DNA from: Pseudoselenomonas ruminantium | GTDB lineage: Bacteria; Bacillota; Negativicutes; Selenomonadales; Selenomonadaceae | Direction: 5' to 3' | NCBI GenBank assembly: GCA_002373045.1 | Contig: DFHU01000071.1 | Coordinates: 1-12,419, forward strand | DNA: 12,419 nucleotides | In this document: piece after piece, positions 5,516 to 12,419 of the stretch | Layout: every line of letters begins with the position of its first letter | Numbering within the stretch: position 1 is the first letter of the stretch | Notes under the pieces: generated by a model | Databases searched by the model: none | Told to the model about the DNA's origin: nothing | What the model saw: only the letters and a program-made list of their open reading frames with translations | Made by a program: the position numbers and the translations under genes

Positions 5516-6778
5516 TTGCGAATTTCACGCCGTGAATTCATTGCCTTAACCGGAAAAATCGCTCTGTTTTTTGGCTTAGGAAACACTTTCCCAAAACTGG
5601 CAGCTGCTGCCAGCGGGACACTGCCCATTGAGGCACTGCGTCAGCTCATCACCGCTGACCCCCGCACCTCCCGTACCATTATGTGGCAGAGCAAAACGCC
5701 ATTGGACGGCTGCCGTCTGCAATATCAGGCAGCAGACAATCCTCCGCAAAGCCTGCCGGTCAAAATGGAAAGTTTAGACGAAGACCAGATTACGAACTAC
5801 TACTATACTGCATATCTAAAAAATCTCACTCCTGCCACGACTTACCGTTACCGCATTTGGCAGGGCAATATCGCTGCCGAGTGGCAGGAGTTTACCACCG
5901 CCCCCGCTGAAATCACGGATTTTTCTGCGCTTATCTTCTGCGATTCTCAATGCGGTCAGACCTATGCCGGCTGGGGGCAGCATTTCCGCACCGCCTGGCA
6001 ACGCCATCCCAGTGCGCATTTCTTTGCCATTGTCGGCGATATCGTCGATAACGGCCAGCAGGAATGGCAATGGCAAAATTTCTTTGCCGCGCTTGCCGAT
6101 ATCCTGCCACAAAAATTATTCGCTCCGGTAATGGGCAACCACGAATGCTACAGCCTGCTGTGGAAATTCTGCCGCCCGCGCCGCTATGAGCTAAGCTACA
6201 ACCTGCCTGCCAACGGCAGCCAGGTACTGCAGAATTACTACTATTCCTATGACTACGGCCCTGTACATTTCATCGTCCTCAATACACAAATGCTAGAGCT
6301 AAACGGCATTCATCCCGACCTTTTAGAGAAACAAAAAGCCTGGCTGCAACAAGACGTAAAAAACCACCCGGCCAAATGGCGGGTGGTTCTGATGCACAAA
6401 GATGTGCTGGCCTATGACGAATACCAGGAAGGAACAAAAACCATGATGGGTATCAGCGATATCGGCTATGCCTTTATGCCTCTCTTTGACGAACTGCATA
6501 TTGACCTGGTTCTCACCGGCCATATGCACACCTATCGCAACCGGGGCCATATCCACCACCTGAAACCTGCCGACAAAGGCCCCGTCTACATCATGAGCGG
6601 CCCCATCGGCAACCAGCAGTACAACGTCCCCGCCGACAAAAATTTCGACAAATCCGCCATCTACCAACCCACACCGGAAAATTACCTGCTGCTCTCCGCC
6701 AACGCCGAAAAACTCATCATCACCTGCTACACCATAGCCGGCGAACTCATAGAAACCACCGAACTGACCCACCATTAA
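5516..6778 (+). CDS. Exported metallophosphoesterase with N-terminal Fn3-like domain (purple acid phosphatase-like)
   Basis: A 420-aa protein starting at TTG 5516, six nt after the preceding stop, with a weak AAGAAGTGAG site overlapping that stop. The N-terminus SRREFIALTG, followed by a hydrophobic stretch and a LAAAASG cleavage region, is a Tat-type signal. Residues 45-130 look like the Fn3-like domain of purple acid phosphatases (IMWQS, LKNLTPATTYRYRI). The binuclear metal-site motifs follow in order: D143-S-Q145, GDIVDNG (174-180), GNHE (207-210), LMH294 and GHMHTY (335-340). The first motif is D-x-Q rather than D-x-H. It should hydrolyse phosphate mono- or diesters outside the membrane; the substrate is unknown. 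Coupling with the VTT protein raises the idea of lipid or undecaprenyl phosphate recycling, which is inference only. Confidence 0.9.
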   Translation: MRISRREFIALTGKIALFFGLGNTFPKLAAAASGTLPIEALRQLITADPRTSRTIMWQSKTPLDGCRLQYQAADNPPQSLPVKMESLDEDQITNYYYTAYLKNLTPATTYRYRIWQGNIAAEWQEFTTAPAEITDFSALIFCDSQCGQTYAGWGQHFRTAWQRHPSAHFFAIVGDIVDNGQQEWQWQNFFAALADILPQKLFAPVMGNHECYSLLWKFCRPRRYELSYNLPANGSQVLQNYYYSYDYGPVHFIVLNTQMLELNGIHPDLLEKQKAWLQQDVKNHPAKWRVVLMHKDVLAYDEYQEGTKTMMGISDIGYAFMPLFDELHIDLVLTGHMHTYRNRGHIHHLKPADKGPVYIMSGPIGNQQYNVPADKNFDKSAIYQPTPENYLLLSANAEKLIITCYTIAGELIETTELTHH

Positions 6779-6793
6779 CAACCGTCCCTGCCG

Positions 6794-7021
6794 GAGCAAC
6801 ACAATTATATCGCACCAACCCCATGGGGGCCGGTCATGTTTTTCCGTTGCGTTTGACAAGCTTGTCTAAGCAGAGCAAGTATATCGCACTAAGCCCGTGG
6901 GGGCTGGGGATTGTTTTCCGTCGCGTTTGACAAGCTTGCCTATGCAGAGCAATTATATCGCACTAAGCCCGTGGGGGCCGGTCGTGTTTTTCCGTCGCGT
7001 TTGACAAGCCTGTCTAAGCAG
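6794..7021. repeat. Three 74-bp direct repeats between convergent genes
   Basis: Three imperfect copies with an exact 74-bp period occupy the gap after the phosphoesterase. The marker GCGTTTGACAAGC begins at 6849, 6923 and 6997, and GAGCAA at 6873 and 6947. Each copy carries an AT-rich TATATCGCAC block, a G-rich block (CCGTGGGGGC), a T-run before CCGT, and GACAAGCTTGTC or a variant, which is a 12-base palindrome in the first copy. No credible gene is present. The first copy has about 4 extra bases at its left edge and differs in CCCCATGGGG. Elements of this kind are usually interspersed genome repeats. Confidence 0.88.
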
Positions 7022-7049
7022 AGGAAAAATATGACCGGCCCCCACGGGC
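6967..7049. repeat. Long inverted repeat closing the 74-bp repeat array
   Basis: Bases 6967-6993 of the third repeat copy pair with 7023-7049 over 27 bp, 25 Watson-Crick plus two G-U when read as RNA on the plus strand. The loop of 29 nt contains a small inner hairpin, GACA-AGCC-TGTC. The right arm is a partial inverted copy of the repeat unit, so the array ends as a snap-back. No clean T-tract follows on either strand, so it is not a standard terminator, although it sits between two convergent genes and could block transcription from both sides. Confidence 0.88.
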
Positions 7050-7077
7050 GCCTTTACATCAAGAAGCATATCGCGTA

Positions 7078-7785
7078 TTACCTTACCGGCTCCACCGCAG
7101 GCAACTCCACAACACTCTCATCCTTAATCTCCCGAACCACCAATTCAACACTGGTCGCCTCCACGATAGCATCCATAATCGTCTCCACAGGCACACTTTC
7201 CACGGCTTTTACCGGCACAATTGGTGAAAGTTCCACAACTTCCTGCGCCGCTGTATTTCGCTGAGGTGCTGCAGTAATCGGCTGAACCGGAGGAAGTTCC
7301 CAGACATCCGCTGCCGGAGCAGATTTTACCGGCTCCTTTACAGGTTGTGGTACAACAGGCTGCTGTGGTGCCGCAGTAATCTTGGGCGGCTCAATTGGAC
7401 GCGGTGAGATAAGGGCCGGTTTTTCCACCTTTTCCCCACGCTTTTGCGCCTTCCGTTCCTTATCAATGTCTGCCGCCGTAATGATTATGGGAATGGCTTT
7501 TGTCTTCCGTTGAGCCGCTTTCTGTTCCTCTGCTAATTCCGCTGGGGATTTCACAGCCGCCCAGCGCAAACGGGAATTCAGTTCTGGAAGATTGGCAACA
7601 GCCTTATCCACTGCCGCCGCTGCTTTTTCAGCATTCTGCCCTTTACCATCCTGCACTAAGTGAGATTGGAATAATGTCCCCGTGTCAACCGTAGAAACTT
7701 GATTCTCTGCCGCCTGTGTCACAGCTCCGGTCATCATCATGCTTATGAATACGGCTATTCCTAATGCCTTGCTCTGCTTCATCAA
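7078..7785 (-). CDS. Small exported proline-rich protein of unknown function
   Basis: A 235-aa protein with a Sec signal peptide: MMKQSKALGI, a hydrophobic core to about residue 22, and a likely cut after TQA or TQAA. The mature part is low-complexity: an Ala/Lys-rich helical stretch (45-115) and a Pro/Val-rich stretch (125-235) with repeated PV/PQPV/PVKA-type segments. There are no cysteines and no recognised catalytic motif. The start is ATG 7785 (or the adjacent ATG 7782), with GGGGGACTAGG upstream. The neighbour upstream is another exported protein, but a terminator lies between them. The stop is 28 nt from the inverted repeat. It may be a cell-envelope or periplasmic protein; I do not recognise a family. 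Confidence 0.78.
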   Translation of the reverse strand: MMKQSKALGIAVFISMMMTGAVTQAAENQVSTVDTGTLFQSHLVQDGKGQNAEKAAAAVDKAVANLPELNSRLRWAAVKSPAELAEEQKAAQRKTKAIPIIITAADIDKERKAQKRGEKVEKPALISPRPIEPPKITAAPQQPVVPQPVKEPVKSAPAADVWELPPVQPITAAPQRNTAAQEVVELSPIVPVKAVESVPVETIMDAIVEATSVELVVREIKDESVVELPAVEPVR

Positions 7786-7843
7786 CCTAGTCCCCCAATG
7801 GCTTATGCCTTTATTTCTCTAAAAATTTCTCTAAACATAAATA

Positions 7844-7880
7844 AAATTCGGCAGGACACAGAAAAAGTCCTGCCGAATTT
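7844..7880 (-). terminator. Rho-independent terminator after the exported EF-hand-like protein
   Basis: AAATTCGGCAGGAC (7844-7857) and GTCCTGCCGAATTT (7867-7880) form a perfect 14-bp stem with a 9-nt loop. On the minus strand it lies 5 nt after the stop of the gene at 7886-8554 and is followed by TTTTATTTATG. The plus-strand side is also T-rich, so it could act both ways. Confidence 0.93.
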
Positions 7881-7885
7881 ATTGT

Positions 7886-8554
7886 TTATTTTTCCGCGAA
7901 ACTTACAACACCTTTTTGGAAGCTGTCGATAGCTGCATCACGCAGTTCCGGATTATCAATCAGCTGTACAGAATAACGACCGCCCTTATTCCCACGGAAG
8001 AACGTTACCGCCATCTGACGGTCCGCTGTAACTAGCGTATCCGGCTGTCCGTCGCCATTGGTATCGACTTCCATTTCCTTAGCCGTGATGGCATAAATTG
8101 CTCTATCCGTCGCATTGCGGTTAATCAGCTGAATTGCCTCATAGCCGCTGGAGCCCATCAGACCATTCAAATAATTTCTGGCCGATTCCTCATCAATCGT
8201 ATTCAAATCCGGCACCTTGCTGTCATCAAACGCATTTTTAATGACAACCCAAGCATGCTTGATGTTATAGCCTTCATTGGCAAAAATCAAAATTTCGCCT
8301 TCCTTGCCCTCATACAGAGCATCCGCCGGAATAACATTCGGTTTCTGCGGACAATTGATGGTATAACCATATTTCGTGCTGGTATAAACATAGCTGTTTA
8401 CGCCCTGTTCAGCAGGAGCCTGCACAGTCTGCACCTGTGCTGTTTCTGTTTTGGGCGCTTTTTTCTTGGCATCAGCCTGATTCATACCCGTCCCCATAAT
8501 CACAATTCCCATCAGTCCTAAGGCTGTGATAATCTTTGCTTTTTTGTTCATCAT
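7886..8554 (-). CDS. Small exported protein with an EF-hand-like loop, unknown function
   Basis: A 222-aa protein with a Sec signal peptide (KKAKIITALGLMGIVIMGTG, cut near ADA at 27-29), then a Lys/Thr/Gln-rich linker to about 52 and a globular part. YTSTKYGYTINCPQKP (57-72) is like the start of exported domains that describe a short beta strand before a single Cys (C68). Near the C-terminus DTNGDGQPD (164-172) matches the calcium-binding DxNxDGxxD loop of dockerin/thrombospondin-type repeats, here only once. No catalytic motif is visible. The ATG at 8554 has GAGAGG about 6 nt upstream. Own promoter and terminator make it a single-gene unit. I do not know the family; hypothetical proteins of this shape occur in Negativicutes by recollection only. 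Confidence 0.82.
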   Translation of the reverse strand: MMNKKAKIITALGLMGIVIMGTGMNQADAKKKAPKTETAQVQTVQAPAEQGVNSYVYTSTKYGYTINCPQKPNVIPADALYEGKEGEILIFANEGYNIKHAWVVIKNAFDDSKVPDLNTIDEESARNYLNGLMGSSGYEAIQLINRNATDRAIYAITAKEMEVDTNGDGQPDTLVTADRQMAVTFFRGNKGGRYSVQLIDNPELRDAAIDSFQKGVVSFAEK

Positions 8555-8611
8555 GTTACCTCTCTCTATAGTACCGTAATGGGATTCCTAAATTCATTCT
8601 CTGACTATAAA

Positions 8612-8620
8612 ATTATAACA
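8612..8620 (-). promoter_or_regulatory. Extended -10 promoter of the exported EF-hand-like protein
   Basis: On the minus strand TGTTATAAT is a perfect extended -10. It lies 7 nt after the helicase stop codon. No good -35 is found at 17 bp; a nearby TTGACA starts at the helicase stop and is too close to serve. The start would be near 8605, leaving a leader of about 50 nt. Confidence 0.65.
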
Positions 8621-8626
8621 TATATG

Positions 8627-10204
8627 TCAACGTTTGCGGGCAGGTTCCACATTGACCTTATAGCCCTTCACCGTATTGCGGTGCATAATACTCATAACGC
8701 GCTCAGCCACATCTTCCGGCACTTCCACGAAGGTGAACTTGTCATAGATGTTGATTACGCCGATGGTCGCGCCCGGAATATCGGCCTCGTCGGCAATGGC
8801 GCGGACGATGTCAGCAGGACGGATTTTCTGGCTGCGGCCGATGTTCAGGAACAGGCGCACCATGCCCGGTGCTCCGCCCGTATCGCCGAAACCATTGTTA
8901 TCGCTCTTTTCATCCTTAAAGCCTTCCAAGGAAAGCTTCAGGGCAGCAGCGGCAATATCCACCAAATCAAAACCTTCAGCTGCCACATCCGAGATAATCT
9001 CATGATAATCGTCATAATGATTCTGCTGCAGGGTCTTAATCAGACGCTCCTGCACCAAATCCTTCTGCCGCTCCAAGAGGTCAGAAGCCGTCGGCAGTTC
9101 CTTGCGCTGAATCTTCGTATGCGCCAGTTTCATGATCAAACGCAGCTGACGGTATTCCTTCGGCTCGATAAAGGTCATGGCCACGCCCTTACGGCCGGCA
9201 CGGCCCGTACGGCCAATGCGGTGTACATAGGATTCATGGTCCTGCGGAATATCGTAGTTGATGACATGGGTGATATCGTCAATATCAATGCCGCGTGCCG
9301 CTACATCCGTCGCAATCAGGATATCAATGCGCCCTTCGCGGAAACGCTTCATGACCCGGTCACGCTGAATCTGCGACAAATCGCCATGCAGACCGCCAGC
9401 AGAGTAACCGCGTGCATCCAAGGAGGCCGTCAAATCGTCCACCGCCCGCTTCGTGCGGCAGAAAATGATGAGCTTGCCTGTCTCTTCCACATCCAGCACA
9501 CGGCACAGACCTTCAAACTTTTCACGCGTCTCGTAATAGAGCTGGTCAATCAGAGGAACGGTGAGATTTTCCTTCGTAATCGTAATGCGCTGGGGGTGCT
9601 GCATATAACGGCGGGACAGCTTTTCAATCGGTGCCGGCATGGTGGCCGAGAACAGCAGTGTCTGCCGGCCGTCCGGAATCTGGCGGATGATGTTTTCGAT
9701 ATCATCAATAAAGCCCATATCGAGCATTTCATCGGCTTCGTCGAGCACTAATGTATGCACCGTTTCCAAATCGAGCGTGCCACGATTCAAATGGTCGAGC
9801 AGACGTCCCGGCGTACCCACGACAATATGCACGCCGCGCTTCAGCGCGCGAATCTGCCGGTCAATAGCCTGACCGCCGTAGATGGGCAGCGTGCGCACGC
9901 GCTTGAACTTGCCGATTTTATTGAGCTCCTCAGCCGTCTGAATGGCCAGTTCCCGCGTCGGCGTCAGAATAAGCGCCTGCACCTTGTGGATTTTTTCCGT
10001 AATCTTCTCCACCGTCGGAATGCCAAAGGCCGCCGTCTTGCCCGTACCCGTCTGCGCCTGACCGATTACATCATGCCCTTCCAAGGTCAGCGGAATGGTC
10101 TGCGCCTGAATCGGCGAAGGTTCCTCAAATCCCATCTCCCGAAGTGCCTGCAGCACCTTACGGCTCAGTTCAATCTCACCAAAGTTTTTCAGTTCCTGTT
10201 TCAA
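8627..10204 (-). CDS. DEAD-box ATP-dependent RNA helicase with DbpA-type RNA-binding domain
   Basis: It unwinds short RNA duplexes with ATP, acting in ribosome assembly, RNA decay or cold adaptation. All core motifs are present in this 525-aa protein: Q motif (GFEEPSPIQ, 25-33), Walker A AQTGTGKT (50-57), PTRELAIQ (82-89), GTPGR (130-134), DEAD (155-158), SAT (186-188), ATDVAARGID (298-307) and HRIGRTGRAG (328-337). After a linker, residues about 447-522 (MVRLFLNIGRSQKIRPADIV... KVNVEPARKR) form the DbpA/CsdA RNA-binding fold. It belongs to the DeaD/CshA group; I cannot choose one symbol. The basic disordered tail often seen after this domain is absent. The start is TTG at 10204 with GGAGG 6 nt upstream. 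It lies 24 nt after rimO and is probably co-transcribed with it. No terminator follows before the next promoter. Confidence 0.96.
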   Translation of the reverse strand: MKQELKNFGEIELSRKVLQALREMGFEEPSPIQAQTIPLTLEGHDVIGQAQTGTGKTAAFGIPTVEKITEKIHKVQALILTPTRELAIQTAEELNKIGKFKRVRTLPIYGGQAIDRQIRALKRGVHIVVGTPGRLLDHLNRGTLDLETVHTLVLDEADEMLDMGFIDDIENIIRQIPDGRQTLLFSATMPAPIEKLSRRYMQHPQRITITKENLTVPLIDQLYYETREKFEGLCRVLDVEETGKLIIFCRTKRAVDDLTASLDARGYSAGGLHGDLSQIQRDRVMKRFREGRIDILIATDVAARGIDIDDITHVINYDIPQDHESYVHRIGRTGRAGRKGVAMTFIEPKEYRQLRLIMKLAHTKIQRKELPTASDLLERQKDLVQERLIKTLQQNHYDDYHEIISDVAAEGFDLVDIAAAALKLSLEGFKDEKSDNNGFGDTGGAPGMVRLFLNIGRSQKIRPADIVRAIADEADIPGATIGVINIYDKFTFVEVPEDVAERVMSIMHRNTVKGYKVNVEPARKR

Positions 10205-10228
10205 AAAGTTCCTCCAAAAAATCTATCG

Positions 10229-11560
10229 TTAATCGTTTACCGGCTCGCCTACTACATCATAGGTAAAGCCCTGCAATACACGCACCTTAATCACATCGCC
10301 GGGTTTGCTCGTGGTGTCGCCTTCAATATAAACCTGTCCGTCAACCTCCGGAGCCTCGCGGTAAGAACGACCCACCGCAATATTGGGCTGGCCTTCATCA
10401 CGGCCTTCCACCAGAACTTCGATGACTTTGCCCTCAAAGCTCTGATTGACTTCCTCGGAAATCTTGCTCTGCACGCTCATCAGGTCATGATAACGCTCCT
10501 GCATAACTTCTTCGGAAATCTGATTTTCCATATTATAGGCGGGGGTATCTTCCTCGCGGGAATACGTGAACACCCCCACCTTATCGAGACGCTGCTCAAT
10601 CAGGAAGTTACGCAAAGTCTGATACTGCGCATCCGTTTCCCCTGGGAAACCGACGATAAAGGTCGAACGAATGGTCACGCCCGGAATACGCTCACGCAGT
10701 TTCTTAATCAGCGCAATCATCTGCTCCTGCGTATCCGGACGATGCATGGACTTGAGCACGGAGTTATGCGCGTGCTGCAAGGGCAGGTCAACATACTTGC
10801 AGACCTTGGGTTCCGTTGCATACACATCAATGAGTTCATCCGTAAAGAATTTCGGATAGCAATAGAGCGTGCGCACCCATTTGAGCTTCGGCACCTTGAC
10901 CACTTCGCGCAGCAGTTCAGCGAGTGCCGGACGCTTGTAGATATCCCGACCATAATTGGTGCTGTCCTGCGCAATAAAGACGACTTCCCGCACACCGTTT
11001 TCGGTAAGCTGCTCCACTTCCGCACAGATATCTTCAATCTTGCGGCTGCGGAACTTGCCGCGAATCTGCGGAATTGCACAGAAGGCACAATGATTGTCAC
11101 AGCCTTCAGCAATCTTGACATACGCCGTATAATCCGGGGTCGTACGGATACGCGGGGTCTTGGCGTCATAGAGGGTATCATCCTCGCCGGCGATGACCAC
11201 ACGATGGCCCTTCAAGGTTTCCTCCACAGCCTCCATAATGCGGCTCCAGGCACCCGTGCCCAGAATCGCATCGGCTTCCGGCAGTTCGTCCAAGAGTTCC
11301 TGCTTATAACGCTGACCCAGACAGCCCGTTACAATCAGGCTGCGGCAACGGCCCGACTCCTTGTAATCGGCCATGTTGAGCACCGTGGTGATGGACTCCT
11401 CCTTCGCCGACTGGATAAACGCACAAGTGTTGACAATCAAAATATCGGCTTCTGCCGGATTATTCGTCAAATCAATGCCATGGTTCTTCAGTTCACCAAG
11501 CATAATTTCCGTATCCACCAGATTCTTGGAGCAACCAAGACTGATAAAACCTGCTTTCAC
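10229..11560 (-). CDS. rimO: Ribosomal protein S12 methylthiotransferase RimO
   Basis: RimO adds a methylthio group to a conserved aspartate of ribosomal protein S12 using S-adenosylmethionine and two iron-sulfur clusters. The 443-aa protein has the N-terminal methylthiotransferase domain with cluster ligands C10, C46 and C80, then the radical-SAM signature C154-x3-C158-x2-C161 (GCDNHCAFCAIP), and a C-terminal TRAM domain (about 372-437). The N-terminal GFISLGCSKNLVDTE and the segment GKFRSR are typical of RimO rather than of the tRNA enzyme MiaB. Its length matches the family. The start is GTG at 11560 with AGGAGG 8 nt upstream. It is the first gene of a rimO-helicase pair. I see no convincing promoter in the 90 nt upstream. 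Confidence 0.97.
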   Translation of the reverse strand: MKAGFISLGCSKNLVDTEIMLGELKNHGIDLTNNPAEADILIVNTCAFIQSAKEESITTVLNMADYKESGRCRSLIVTGCLGQRYKQELLDELPEADAILGTGAWSRIMEAVEETLKGHRVVIAGEDDTLYDAKTPRIRTTPDYTAYVKIAEGCDNHCAFCAIPQIRGKFRSRKIEDICAEVEQLTENGVREVVFIAQDSTNYGRDIYKRPALAELLREVVKVPKLKWVRTLYCYPKFFTDELIDVYATEPKVCKYVDLPLQHAHNSVLKSMHRPDTQEQMIALIKKLRERIPGVTIRSTFIVGFPGETDAQYQTLRNFLIEQRLDKVGVFTYSREEDTPAYNMENQISEEVMQERYHDLMSVQSKISEEVNQSFEGKVIEVLVEGRDEGQPNIAVGRSYREAPEVDGQVYIEGDTTSKPGDVIKVRVLQGFTYDVVGEPVND

Positions 11561-11594
11561 AAAAAAGACCTCCTAATTACGCATAAATTACGAA

Positions 11595-11629
11595 AGAGGA
11601 TACAGCCTGCAGCGCAGACAGTACCCTCT
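11595..11629 (-). terminator. Imperfect hairpin between solute-binding-protein gene and rimO
   Basis: AGAGGATACAGCCTG (11595-11609) can pair with CAGACAGTACCCTCT (11615-11629) in 12 of 15 positions around a 5-nt loop. On the minus strand it is followed by TTTCGTAATTT, a weak U-tract. It probably ends or reduces transcription from the upstream gene before rimO. Confidence 0.45.
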
Positions 11630-11654
11630 GCATATCACAATACAGCCAAATAAC

Positions 11655-12419
11655 TTACTTAAAGCGGACTTCCTTGACCCATCTATCCAAAAAATCATGC
11701 CGCTGCTGGGCAGTGAAATTCACCGGCTGGTCAAAAAGCAGCATATTTTTGCCCGCAAAGGATTTATAGGCCATTGTTCCGGGATTTGTCGGCACAAAGT
11801 AAAAATCCTGCTTTTGCAAAGCCTGCTGAGCTTCATCCGAGAGCAGCCAATCCGCAAATTCCTTCGCTGCAACCGTGTCGGCAGCCTTTGCTTTATAGGC
11901 AATGCCTGTACCCGCAACCAGCGCAGCGGTACCATCCGCCGGATAGACAATCTTCAAAGGGTAGCCGCCCTGCATATAGCGAATGACCTCGCTCTCTACG
12001 GCAATCGCTACATCCACTTCGCCCATGCCTGCCTGACGGACAGGATTCGAGAGATAGCGGGCATACTGCACGACCTTGGGGTGAATCTGCCGCCAAATAT
12101 CATAAGTCGCCACATCACCAAACTGCGCCAGCATACTCATAAAGAGATTCGCCGATGCATCTGCGGCCAGAAAGTCCGTTATCCCGATGCGCACCTTGGG
12201 CTGCGCGGCCAGTTCCTTCCAGGTATCCGGCACCAGCGGCAAGGTCAGCAGATAATCCTTATTCACGCAGAACACAATGGGGTCATACCATACCCCAATC
12301 CAATAGCCGTCCTGCTGTCGGAAACTTTCCGGCACCTGATCGCCCGCCTCAGAAAGATAAGGTGTTAAATAGCCCGCTACGGCAGCTTTTTTCAGCGTAT
12401 CCTTATCGGCCAAAACCAT
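11655..12419 (-). CDS. ABC-transporter solute-binding protein, C-terminal part (start outside window)
   Basis: The frame ends with a stop at 11655 and stays open to the window edge; the ATG at 12417-12419 has no visible upstream signal and lies where the chain is already in mid-domain, so the real start is beyond the window. The visible 254 residues match the second half of a family 1 (type 2 fold) periplasmic binding protein of the Fe3+/phosphonate group: LTPYLSE, then GYWIGVWYDPIVFCVNKDYL, the hinge region TWKELAAQPKVRIG, and VAIAVESEVIRYMQGGYPLKIVYPADGTAALVAGTGIAYKA, AKEFADWLLSDEAQQALQK. Such proteins are exported and pass a ligand to an ABC permease; iron is a guess from family resemblance. 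A family member of about 330-350 aa would lack 80-100 residues here. Confidence 0.9.
   Translation of the reverse strand: MVLADKDTLKKAAVAGYLTPYLSEAGDQVPESFRQQDGYWIGVWYDPIVFCVNKDYLLTLPLVPDTWKELAAQPKVRIGITDFLAADASANLFMSMLAQFGDVATYDIWRQIHPKVVQYARYLSNPVRQAGMGEVDVAIAVESEVIRYMQGGYPLKIVYPADGTAALVAGTGIAYKAKAADTVAAKEFADWLLSDEAQQALQKQDFYFVPTNPGTMAYKSFAGKNMLLFDQPVNFTAQQRHDFLDRWVKEVRFK

Noticed and set aside
6841..7010. TTGACA in each 74-bp repeat as a promoter array
   Set aside because: The nearest -10-like TATATC lies about 21 bp away, too far for a sigma-A promoter.
6794..7049. Repeat array as a CRISPR
   Set aside because: Units are contiguous 74-bp copies without unique spacers of constant size between short identical repeats, and no cas genes are near.
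8579..11653. Long plus-strand open frames (390 and 632 aa) antisense to the helicase and rimO
   Set aside because: They lie in one frame opposite two clear genes with all motifs on the minus strand; their length follows from the codon use of those genes, and they show no recognisable domain or ribosome binding site.

Overview
The window reads as chromosomal DNA of a low-to-mid GC Firmicute, most likely a member of the Negativicutes (Selenomonas/Megamonas-like). This is inferred from the ylqF-rnhB gene order, strong AGGAGG-type ribosome binding sites, frequent TTG/GTG starts, sigma-A-type promoters and U-tract terminators. No phage, transposase, CRISPR or resistance genes are visible. The placement is not certain without a database search.

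Layout: (1) 1-2499, minus strand: a ribosome/RNA-maintenance operon, rbgA (ylqF) -> rnhB -> an uncharacterised Gln/Met/Pro-rich protein that runs off the left edge inside a 48-bp tandem repeat. (2) 2538-3022: a regulatory hub with divergent promoters separated by A-tracts, a tRNA-Ala(GGC) with its own promoter and terminator, then a separate promoter-structured RNA-terminator unit of about 195 nt that I cannot assign to a family. (3) 3167-4675, plus strand: an IMP dehydrogenase of the Tritrichomonas-like type with a strong terminator. (4) 4814-6778, plus strand: a two-gene operon of a VTT/DedA-like membrane protein and a Tat-type exported metallophosphoesterase with an Fn3-like N-terminal domain. 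(5) 6779-7077: a non-coding array of three 74-bp direct repeats ending in a long inverted repeat. (6) 7078-8554, minus strand: two separately transcribed small exported proteins of unknown function. (7) 8627-11560, minus strand: rimO followed by a DEAD-box RNA helicase with a DbpA-type RNA-binding domain. (8) 11655-12419, minus strand: the C-terminal part of an ABC-transporter solute-binding protein whose start lies outside the window.

Most genes serve core functions: ribosome assembly (RbgA, the helicase), ribosomal protein S12 modification (RimO), RNA-primer/ribonucleotide removal (RNase HII) and guanine nucleotide synthesis (IMPDH). The less ordinary parts are the unassigned structured RNA, the 74-bp repeat array, the repeat-tailed protein at the left edge and the two small exported proteins.
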